Shown here: positions 55,589 to 64,000 of the stretch, one piece after another
How the letters are laid out: every line of letters begins with the position of its first letter
Numbering within the stretch: position 1 is the first letter of the stretch
Assembly: GCA_035772405.1 (NCBI GenBank)
Contig: JAYKKM010000034.1
Location: 1,324,501-1,388,500, forward strand
Direction: 5' to 3'
Length of the DNA stretch: 64,000 bases
Source of the DNA: Chrysogorgia sp. JL179-B06
Lineage: Eukaryota; Cnidaria; Anthozoa; Scleralcyonacea; Chrysogorgiidae
Program-made: the position numbers and the translations under genes
Notes under the pieces: generated by a model
The model's input: the letters and a program-made list of their open reading frames with translations, nothing else
What the model was told of the DNA's origin: nothing
The model's database searches: none

Positions 55589-55634
55589 TCTGGGTGCCAG
55601 TGGTTCTTCTTCAGAAGAACCACTGGCACCCAGA
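55589..55634. repeat. perfect 46-bp palindrome
   Basis: Two 22-bp arms ('gggtgccagtggttcttct' and its exact complement) with a 2-nt centre. A strong cruciform or hairpin; no gene beside it. Confidence 0.95.
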
Positions 55635-55863
55635 GTAAATTAAACTATAGCTACTTTTTTTAAATAATTGGGGAACTAGTTGAAAATATATGATACATTC
55701 AAATGAATATTTAACTAACTTGCTATTGGAAATAAACACTTTAAATTAATACATTAATATAAGACCATAGAGTTAAAATTTAGTATGTTAAACATGTTTT
55801 ATATATGATATACATTAAGTAACAATGATACATTTATATTAGTGTATCAGTAAAATAATATAC

Positions 55864-56010
55864 ACTTAATGTCTGCTCTCGAGGGGAATAGTTAGTTTTG
55901 TTTTCCCCGAGAGGCTTGATGTTTCCCGAGACGAAGTCGAGGGAAACATCAAGACTCAAGGGAAAACAAAACTAACTATTTTGCAAGGGAGCTGGACATT
56001 AAGCGTTTTA
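55864..56010. mobile_element. hairpin MITE (~145 bp)
   Basis: The arms 'cttaatgtctgctctcgagg' and 'gggagctggacattaagc' mirror each other through 'gttttgttttcccc' and 'ggcttgatgtttccc', with a loop near 55935. Confidence 0.85.
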
Positions 56011-57000
56011 TTATATAGCGATGGAGAAAAACTAAACATACATGGCTATCCATGCAACAGTTTTAACAATTCAAAAATTATTGGCCAAGTGGGCAATAAT
56101 TACCCGGCAACAACTTATCGCCTGCTCGGTCGACATTTGAATTTATCTAAGCCCACGTGACCACAAATCAACCAATATGACAGTCTGTATTATATCTAGG
56201 GAAGCCACAGCTATATAACAATAATTTTTAGTTTTTAAATAATAGCTATATTTTTTCTTGTTCAAATTCCTACACTTATCTGCCATGTGTTTTTGGATAT
56301 TCATTGGTTCTCTTCACCAGTTGGAGTCCCCCAATCAAAATAAGTGCACAAATGAGCTGAAAAATAAAGGTAGCTGTGTTATTAAAAACATCTAATAATT
56401 TTCTTGACATAAATCTAATTAACCTAAAATTATCTACAGTATTAGCATTTAGCATACACCATAACCAATTTTTGCAATGGAAAATTAATTATTATAATTA
56501 ATTACTCAATGTCGCAAATAATTTTACAATCATTTGCTGTAGTCAAATATATACGATATAAGTGGTGGTAATTTAAAGTCTGTACTGATATAAACTAAGG
56601 CAGAGTATACCAGTGCCACAGAAATGTTTTGAGTACCAACTTTCTGCATCAAGAGGACTGGGAAAATGTCTATAGTAAGTAACCATACCGGTATACTCAC
56701 TGGTATTAAAAATATCTAACTACAACTCTCAGATAATGTTTAACTATTAAATATTTAATTATTTACTTGTAATTTGTCCAAAGATTTCTAGATGGCACAG
56801 AAATATTGTTAAGAACCAGCTGTGGAAAGGAATAATAATTTTGTGTATTAATTTCCCAATTCGATTCGAGTATCACGCGCGAAACCAAATGCCACGCGCG
56901 AAATACGAGCCGAACAACAAGACGTTTCAAGACCGCATTCAATGTTGTTTCGGTATAAGATATATTAATTTAGACTCTACGCTCGGGGAATTCGTCGACT
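56011..57000. other. no gene recognised
   Basis: AT-rich interior of the 6.8-kb element. A 62-codon frame at 56841-57029 has no recognisable domain. Confidence 0.4.
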
Positions 57001-57004
57001 TTTA

Positions 57005-57160
57005 CCAACGTTCGAAGTTCGAACGCTAGTAGCTAGCCGTTCGAACGCTAGTAGCCTGCCGTTCGAACGCTAGTAGCCTGCCGATCGAACGCTAGCACTG
57101 AATACTGCTGAACGCTAGTAGCAAGCCGTGAGCAAGTTATTCGAACGCCGTTCGAACGAA
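57005..57160. repeat. short tandem repeat 'cgttcgaacgctagtag'
   Basis: About five imperfect units of 'gttcgaacgctagtagc', rich in the palindrome 'gttcgaac'. Confidence 0.85.
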
Positions 57161-57240
57161 TGATAGGGTAATATTTCGTCGAATTCCCCTCGCTCTGGAT
57201 CTATAAATCATAAATATACACTTATATATAATCTTCATTA

Positions 57241-57681
57241 TCACAAACTGTATAGACACATGAAAGTGTTTGGCTCACCGGTTTTATTAGACCTCTTCAT
57301 GGTTCTGGCTCGCCAATATACACGTGCTCCCAGGTATTTTCCTTCAAACCACTTAGTTGTCGAGTCGTTCCTAAAACCTTGTTTCTTGAAAATGTAAGGG
57401 CGGAGTAATCTTTCGGGAAGAAAATCAATAATTCCTTTGGCTCTACAAAGCAACGCAAATTCACAAATAGATCAGAATTTATAATATGCTATATTAACTC
57501 TGCACTCTATTATTATCCTTTCAAAAGGACAAGCAAAACACACTATTGCCTTGACGGATTTTAAAATCACTTTCTTTTGAAACTTACCTTTGAGTTTTCT
57601 AATGGTTCTCCCTTTGTTAGAAGTTTCCATTATCATAAATAATCTTCTTTCGTTCGGTAAAAATATACGTGCAGATCGCAT
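57241..57681 (-). CDS. candidate small two-exon gene, function unknown
   Basis: ATG 57681 opens 'MRSARIFLPNERRLFMIMET', reaching 'AAAG' plus a perfect GTAAGT donor at about 57590. A pyrimidine-AG acceptor ('tgcgttgctttgtag') lies at about 57438 and gives a downstream frame to a stop. Alternatively both parts are one frame with a stop at 57472. No domain recognised. The GC-richer upstream stretch (57700-58000) could be promoter sequence. It lies inside the 6.8-kb element and could be its own gene or a captured first exon. Weak. Confidence 0.3.
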
Positions 57682-58269
57682 TTTTCAGTTTTGAATATAG
57701 CGCGATCGCCGCGATGCTTGAAAATCATGATCACACGTATCAAGTGTTGACCAATCACAGAACACTAAATACCACACCTGCATGACTAAGAACTCTGTTG
57801 TGATTGGCTGCGCCATAATCTGTCCCCTACTGAGTCCTGACGTCACTGTGGCAAATGAGGTCATATCAGTTTTCGTTTGTTGCTTTCGTTTGAGCCTTTG
57901 AGATGAAAGAGATTTAGGGTTGGGGGAGCGGCCGGGAACTGGGGCGAGGGCGGGAGGGGGGCGGGGCGATAGGCATTGAGAGGGAGATACAAAACGATAA
58001 AAACTCGAACCACGAAGTGGCGGTATCATATGGATTATTGTTGAAAGTGATATTCTTATTAAATATGTGTATATAGTGCCGTAGGACCGGGTTTTGAAAC
58101 TCGCATAAATTCATTAAAATTATTTGAAATAGGTACCAAAAAGCAACAAAGACAACAGCTACTCTTCATGTAACTTATTTTTTATTACATTTTAGTAGTT
58201 CACAGTGTATTTAAAACAGATTTTGTCGCAGCTTGTCATAGATTATATAATAGTAAATCCAAACAGAAG

Positions 58270-58325
58270 GTGGAGCCTGGCTACGAGTTATAATATATAA
58301 TATATAATATATAATATATAATATT
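58270..58325. repeat. (AATATAT)n microsatellite, short
   Basis: Seven-base period, about 8 units. Confidence 0.9.
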
Positions 58326-58614
58326 TCAAACACTCATTAATAATTCATGAGGAAAAGACAAAAGAAAATCACTACCGTATCGTGTCTTTAAATGTGATAA
58401 AGATTCGTCCTGATTTACATAAACTTTATCTTTGATTTTCTCGGCTTAGACAACATCGATTTTCAAAATTACTACGCCAATGAACTTATCAAATGGGTCG
58501 TGTTTGAAGCCGTTTAAGAAACTCGCAGCACGTGTTTTATCAGATCTAAAACACTCGGGCTACACCCTCGTGTTTTATATCGATAAAACACTGCTGCTCG
58601 TTTATTAAACAACA

Positions 58615-58915
58615 CATAATATATAATATATAATATATAATATATATAATAATATATATAATATATAATATATAATATATAATATATAATATATAATATA
58701 TAATATATAATATATAATATATAATATATAATATATAATATATAATATATAATATATAATATATAATATATAATATATAATGTATAATATATAATATATA
58801 ATATATAATATATAATATATAATATATAATATATAATATATAATATTATAATATATAATAGAATAGAATAGAATAGAATATAATAGAATAGAATAGAATA
58901 TACTAGAATATATAA
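58615..58915. repeat. (AATATAT)n then (AATAG)n satellite
   Basis: About 240 bp of a 7-bp unit followed by about 50 bp of a 5-bp unit. Assembled length may be inexact. Confidence 0.95.
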
Positions 58916-59317
58916 TAATTAGATGTGTGAAGTTGTAGTCTTGACTGCCGTCGAAACGTCAGTCACCAACAATAGTCTTTATCAAGACTACGACAACGTG
59001 ATCATGAACTTTACACATCTAATGATACTCCTAGGTTCAAACTATTTATTTTAATATAATATAATACAATTTCACTAATAGTTATAGTACATCTTGAATT
59101 AGTTGGGATTTCAGGCTTTCTGCGGGTTGGGGCGGGCGGCTTGCGGGTGGAGGGGAAAGAGAGCCTGCACAGATCCCATACAATTTTACTTCTCTGCGTC
59201 CCGTACGGGACGCAAAACATTGGCTAATTTGCAATGACGTCATGCGATATTTGTTACGAACAAAATGCAACACGGCCGAAAGTCTTGACAACAACATTAC
59301 AACAACAGAGAACGTAT

Positions 59318-59330
59318 TATAAAAGCTGTT
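59318..59330 (+). promoter_or_regulatory. possible TATA box
   Basis: 'tattataaaagctg' lies about 55 bp upstream of the ATG at 59379. The TATAAAAG match is good, but there is no other support. Confidence 0.35.
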
Positions 59331-59378
59331 TTGAACTCTCTCTCTCAGCTAAATTAAAGTTTTCCTTGGAGTTGAAAG

Positions 59379-59627
59379 ATGAGCAATATTCTACAATTGA
59401 TGGTTAAACGGAAACGACGTCAACTTTTGGTTCTCATAAGCAAGATCGAAAACGGCCAACCGACTTCTGCAGCTCTGCTGTCGTTGTATCTCCTCTTAGA
59501 AGTATCGTAGACGACCAAGTTGAAGAGACTAAGGCGTAGACTAAGGAAGAGTACTCTTTGTGTGCTCGGTTTCAGTGTTTTCTTCGTACTCATAGCAATC
59601 AGCTTCGCAATTTATAATATATGTTGA
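59379..59627 (+). pseudogene. small membrane-protein-like frame with one stop
   Basis: ATG 59379 opens 83 codons in one frame, interrupted only by TAG at 59508-59510 (codon 44). First half: 'MSNILQLMVKRKRRQLLVLI'. Second half: a strongly basic run ('KLKRLRRRLRKS') followed by one clear transmembrane segment ('VFFVLIAISFAIYNIC'). No family recognised. A TATA-like box lies upstream. Sitting between GAGCCTGCA inverted arms, it may be the gene of that small element. Confidence 0.35.
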
Positions 59628-60389
59628 CAGATGGTAAAAGGGTCAAATTACGGAAAGTTCATCATATACAATTGCTTCGTTCTATTTTAAAACACATTTA
59701 AATTGATAACTATCAACAAGTACACACAATATAAACCTTCGACATTATATTTAAAGAGATTTTAGAACAACCTGGTTTGTATTTCTGCCTTTAAATGCGG
59801 TTTCAAAAGTGAACGGGTATTTCTATAATTGCTCCAAAACTTGCACTCTCGACAGAATTTCACCCACGAAATCCTCGCTTTTTAGATGGCAAAAATAGAT
59901 TTTCTGTTGATATGGACTTCCAAGTATCATCGTACTTAACTTTCAATGACACTTTACAGCATCTACAGACTACAGTAGCGGTTTTCTTCCCGAACACAAT
60001 TTTGTCGATGCTTTTTTAACAGCCGACATGGCCTGGTTCGCAATAACTTCCGGTTTGTGCCAATTGGTTAATTTTTGACAGCACGTTGATGGAGAACTTT
60101 GAGGGCGGGAAGCAAAGTTGTATGGGATGCGTGCAGGCTCTCCCTCCCCCAATTTTCCGCCCTCCCCTCCCCGGGAGAGCCTGCACGCAGGCTATATTTC
60201 ACTTTAATTGTGCAACACTAAACTCCATTGCTGATTTCTTCCATGGATGTTTCTTCAGGATCCTTACAGCTTTCTTCAAAATATTTATTAAAGAGACTGA
60301 GAGTTTAATTATCTCTACAGTTCATTTGGTGTTATCTGTTAACTTAAAAATATATACAGTACCTATTTCAGAGCTAATGTTTGATGCTA

Positions 60390-61205
60390 TTTAATATCTA
60401 TTTCAGTATTGGCATCCAAAAATTGTTAAAATTAGCTATTTAAAAGCTATTTTGAACCAACTCAGCATCACAATTCTCCATAAAATAGGAATTAAATAGC
60501 TATTTCAGAGTTATTTTTCATGCTATTTAATATCTATTTCAGAATTGGTTTCCAAAAATAGTTAAAAATAGCTATTTAAAAGCTATTTTGAACCAACTCA
60601 GCATCACAATTCTCCATAAAATAGGAATTAAATAGCTATTGCAGAGTTATTTTTCATGCTATTTAATATCTATTTCAGTATTGGCTTCCAAAAATAGTTA
60701 AAAATAGCTATTTAAAAGCTATTTTGAACCGACTCAGCATCACAATTCTCCATAAAATAGGAATTAAATAGCTATTGCAGAGTTATTTTTCATGCTATTT
60801 AATATCTATTTCAGTATTGGCTTCCACAAATAGTTAAAAATAGCTATTTAAAAGCTATTTTGAACCAACTCAGCATCACAATTCTCAATAAAATAGGAAT
60901 TAAATAGCTATTGCAGAGTTATTTTCCATGCTATTTAATATCTATTTCAATATTGGCTTCCAAAAATAGTTAAAAATAGCTATTTAAAAGCTATTTTGAA
61001 CCACTCAGCATCACCATGCTTCATAAAATAGGAATTAAATAGCTATTTCAGAGTTATTTTTCATGCTATTTAATATCTATTTCAGTATTGGCTTCCAAAA
61101 ATAGTTAAAAATAGCTATTTAAAAGCTATTTTGAACCGACTCAGCATCACAATTCTCCATAAAATAGTAATTAAATAGCTATTTCCGAGCTATTTTTTTG
61201 CAAAT
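60390..61205. repeat. tandem array, ~135-bp unit x6
   Basis: Units marked by 'actcagcatcacaattctcc' at about 60459, 60595, 60731, 60867, 61003 and 61139. Each contains 'aaatagctatttaaaagcta'. This is the right subterminal array of the 6.8-kb element. Confidence 0.95.
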
Positions 61206-61372
61206 ATGTTTGCCAATGTTTTAAATATATTTTAAATAGCCATAGACTATTTCACAAAATTAGCTAAATAGAAATAAAATAGCCATTTTGGGTGAAAATA
61301 AGGGGGAAATAGGGTTAAATAGGGTAAAATTATACTTAAAATAGGTTTTAAATATGTCTGATTCTACAAGGG

Positions 61373-62850
61373 AGATGATTCATTTCATCTCTTGGCATAG
61401 GAAACACAGTTTCTACATTCCTCTCAGCCATAATGCGAACTCGTCGACAGCACTTCCTGAGCATATCCACGACTATACTCACAATTCGATCGTGGCGTCT
61501 ACTGTAAAAGTTTCCAAATGTTCTGATACACCCATTTAACAGATGAGCCATACTTTCTGTTTTTTGACAACCAAAAGGACATAACGGATTATTTTCCCTA
61601 TTCCAAATATATGTTGTGAATCTCGTAGGCAATATACTCAACCTGGCCTTCGCTACAAATCGAATGAGATGATCATCAACCTACCAATTATAAAATATTG
61701 AACTTGATGATTTCGGATTTATGTTTGTCATATTCAGGAACTGGCCCTATTTTTTTGCGTCTTGTACATCGCGATCGCCACACAACTTAATTAAGCGCTT
61801 CTGTAAATTATTTGGCGGTAATTCTAAACCATTAGCGTGAACGGTAATTATGTCATTTACAAATTTAATTTACATTCAGTTTTCTAGCATATCTAACCAA
61901 ATCCGGCCAATCCGACTGACAGCCATAAGACGTACTCGTATGGAGAAAACCTTTATCATTTAATTCATAACCAAGAAAGTTATTATCTGAGTTCGTAAAT
62001 TGTACACCACCCTTTATCATATCCAACTTCAGTGATTCCCGGGCAATAAAACGAAAACTCTGTACCTCGTGATTTAACATTTTAACCAAAAATGCAATTC
62101 TCGTAGTATGATAAATATCTGATATACGTTTTACACCCAAACCACCTTTCAGTCGTGATATAAAAATAAAGAGTCTTGTTGTTGAATGGTATAGGCCAAA
62201 TAACTCTCGTACTACATTAACTAGATGAGATTCCATTTCCAACAAAGCATTTTCCGAAAATCGCGTGTTATTAAAATGGTGAAGAACCTTCGCGAGGGCA
62301 AAGTTGTTGAACGCACTGCACTTCAGCATTAACGGAAGCTCGCAGTTTTTTATTAGATGAACTAAGTTCTTATACGTTAATACCATCTCTTCAATTTGGG
62401 ATTGATCCTCATCAGATAAACTCAACGATTTACCAAGATAAATATAAATATATGGAACATTCTTTGAATAAACAGGAAGCAAGCAATTGTCAATAGAAAT
62501 AACTGGTACAACATCTCTCTTTCCCTTATACCAATTATTCCCAGAACGACGACCATAGAATATGGCGCACTTTTCAGGTTTAACTACAAGACCAGCTCGA
62601 GACATTATCGGTTCAGCGGCAGATAATATGTATCACATTCAATTGATACGAAATCAAGGCAATATCATCTGCGAAAGCTTGAACAGGCAATGGATTTAAA
62701 CGGATTTCAACTTCAATATTCATTGTTACCATGGCAACAGATACCATCGGTTAGCATACACGATCGATGACCAGAATGAACAATAACGCACTTAAGGGGT
62801 CCTGTTTACTGCTGTTTAATTGAAGATTTGTATCGCCATTCGTCATTTAA
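61373..62850 (-). pseudogene. R2-like LINE, reverse transcriptase and CCHC region
   Basis: Minus strand. The RT core near 62810 reads 'DPLSALLFILVIDRVC' and catalytic 'PVQAFADDIALISY' (about 62670). Then comes a long frame, 62605-61865: 'MSRAGLVVKPEKCAIFYG', 'LGKSLSLSDEDQSQIEEMV', 'LKGGLGVKRISDIYHTTRIA'. A later frame, 61641-61348, has 'LPTRFTTYIWN' and a CX3CX7HX4C zinc knuckle ('CPFGCQKTESMAHLLNGC'), the arrangement between RT and endonuclease in R2-type LINEs with a restriction-like endonuclease. There are stops around 61680-61860. The 5' part is lost at the (AAT)n of the next element; the 3' part continues at 54536. Confidence 0.75.
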
Positions 62851-62869
62851 TAATAATAATAATAATAAC

Positions 62870-62903
<34 letters not shown>

Positions 62904-62937
62904 TAAACTTAATAATAATAACAATAATAATAATAAT
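62851..62937. repeat. (AAT)n microsatellite (LINE tail)
   Basis: Runs of AAT broken by AAC and 'gtaaactt'. As the complement of (ATT)n it is the 3' tail of the minus-strand LINE end at 62938-63597. Confidence 0.9.
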
Positions 62938-63597
62938 GGAAACTTTATTTAAATCTTTTGTTATATATACAATTATAAATCTCGCTCAATGAGGTAATTT
63001 ACAATTGACTACTTGAACCACTATAAACTATCAATTAAAGATTATACAAATGCAAATATGAATATATACGTCTATTTTAAAAGATCATTAATTCAGGATT
63101 TGTCCATTCTTTGTTTCTACAGCAAAAAATATAATATGTTGTTCTAATGGCGATAGATGTTATTTTTTTAATGCAGTAGTTTTGGTGTTTCTTATCAAGA
63201 CCTACATCACTTATTATTTAGAAAAGTAGAGCATTCTTTTGAGAATTACTTTGAAATTTACATGACGCCGCCTTCTTATATGCTCAGTAATACATTTGAA
63301 TTTGACCTTGTTGAGAACTAATCGAGAGATTTACAAATTTTACATTTTTATATTGTTATTTTTGTTGTCTAATAACGTCTATGTATTTAGCTTTTTTGCG
63401 TTTAACGTTGTTTTCGAGGTTTGATTCAAATCCGACAGTAAGTTCAAGGATATAGAGGTAGTCATCAGAAATAGAGAATCTGGACGATGCGTCTCACCAG
63501 TTATTATTGATGGACTTTTGTATCCGGGAAGATCAATGAAGAGATTAGAGTTGATGACAGGTTGTAGTATTTTTGCGAGAAAGTTGAGGACAGAGTC
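62938..63597 (-). pseudogene. R2-like LINE, second copy, 3' end
   Basis: Homologous to 53725-54310: 'tggaaactttat', 'tatatacaattataaatctc', 'caattgactacttgaacc', and 'gatattctaatggcgataga'-like blocks. Decayed, with many stops. It inserted just 5' of the first R2-like copy. Confidence 0.75.
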
Positions 63598-64000
63598 TAT
63601 TTATTTATTTTATTTATTAACTTTACAACCATATATAAATGCGAAAGAATTAAAACTATTAAATTAGAGAAAAAACTTTGAATAACTAAATATATGGTTG
63701 AAGGTAAGGTCAACAGGACACGAGTAGTCCCATGTGAAGACCGACCTTAATGAAAACAAACATAACATACATAAAATAAAGACCAGAACAAATATACAGT
63801 TAACAGAAGACATGACGAATTAGGAACAACAGCTTAAGTTGAAAGAGCGGCACTTAGAACAGAAGGTTTTCCAAGTGCGCATTCTGTCAACATCGAAAGA
63901 TGAGTGTAGTAGAAAAGAGTAGTAAACAGTTAGTATGTATTTGAAGGAGGAAACGGATGAACTATTACGAATGGTGGGAGAGAGATTGTTCCAGAGAAGG
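63598..64000 (-). pseudogene. LINE 3' end, another family, runs off the window
   Basis: On the minus strand: 'LWNNLSPTIRNSSSVSSFKY', 'SSFDVDRMRTWKTFCSKCRS', then a stop and a 3' UTR ending in (AAATA)n at 63598-63618. The W-K/R-T-x-C-x2-C ending is common in invertebrate non-LTR ORF2 proteins. The 5' part lies beyond 64000. Confidence 0.7.

Larger units (their letters stand above)
59090..60200. mobile_element. inverted-repeat element with GAGCCTGCA arms (~1.1 kb)
   Basis: The left arm 59150-59195 ('gagagcctgcacagatccca', 'tacaattttactt') is mirrored at 60108-60150 ('gttgtatgggatgcgtgcag', 'gctctccctcccc'). An extra 'agcctgcacgcaggct' palindrome sits at 60175-60192. It encloses the small frame at 59379. 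Confidence 0.65.
54537..61372. mobile_element. 6.8-kb element with CCCTTGTAGAATCAGACA inverted ends
   Basis: Left end 54537 'CCCTTGTAGAATCAGACACT'; right end 61372 is the complement of 'CCCTTGTAGAATCAGACATA'. Possible 2-bp AG duplication (54535-54536 and 61373-61374). It lies within one R2-like LINE, whose halves sit on either side. Subterminal regions are rich in 'aaatagtta/ctatttaa' repeats, different in unit at the two ends. The interior contains hairpins, satellites and two candidate small genes, but no recognisable transposase. The superfamily is unknown. Confidence 0.7.

Noticed and set aside
57685..58114. Pro-rich minus-strand proteins
   Set aside because: GC-rich, low-complexity stretch (gggcgaggcggg-like); overlapping frames with no domain, more like promoter-type sequence.

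Overview
The window looks like a repeat-dominated stretch of an animal nuclear genome, about 35-37% GC by eye. The best guess is a cnidarian or another marine invertebrate. The grounds are spliced transposase genes with GT-AG introns, several APE-type non-LTR retrotransposon (LINE) families with A/T-rich tails, a tRNA-derived SINE, THAP, PIF/Harbinger and CACTA-like DNA transposons, many hairpin MITEs, and a Polinton-like capsid cassette. No bacterial gene organisation is visible. Almost every recognisable coding piece belongs to a mobile element and most carry frameshifts, stops or nested insertions. The only coding piece not assigned to a mobile element is one exon at 5134-5459 (-).

Layout. 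1-9470: minisatellites, hairpin repeats, a Tc1-like fragment, an orphan exon and SINE/MITE pieces. 9471-13895: a four-gene virus-like cassette on the + strand, made of a membrane protein, a double-jelly-roll-like capsid protein, an A32-type packaging ATPase and a small hydrophobic protein. It is decayed and carries a twin-MITE insertion in the ATPase. 14575-28030 ('segment A') and 40471-53075 ('segment B') are diverged copies of one segment: the 3' part of a LINE plus downstream DNA. Different transposons entered each copy, so each copy supplies an empty site for the other. A received two CACTA-like elements (14673-18498 and about 19078-24312) that contain exons of a SAM-domain gene, plus two LINE insertions. 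B received a THAP-transposase element with TTAA target duplications (40817-47878, Kolobok-like) that also carries a P2X7-type cysteine-rich gene. B also received a two-gene PIF/Harbinger element (48972-51891) and a LINE tail.

28841-38398 is a minus-strand LINE split by a 6264-bp DNA element (29461-35724). That element has GACGT-rich arms and itself contains a nearly full-length plus-strand LINE. 53700-62850 is a minus-strand R2-like LINE, with a CCHC knuckle after the RT, split by a 6.8-kb element (54537-61372) with CCCTTGTAGAATCAGACA inverted ends. The right edge holds further LINE 3' ends.

Most informative points: (1) the compact animal capsid/ATPase cassette and its decay; (2) gene fragments (SAM domain, P2X7-type domain) carried inside DNA transposons; (3) insertion histories readable at base level from paired empty and filled sites; (4) two large terminal-inverted-repeat elements without a recognised transposase. 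All joins and family names come from reading the sequence by eye; no alignment or database search was run.
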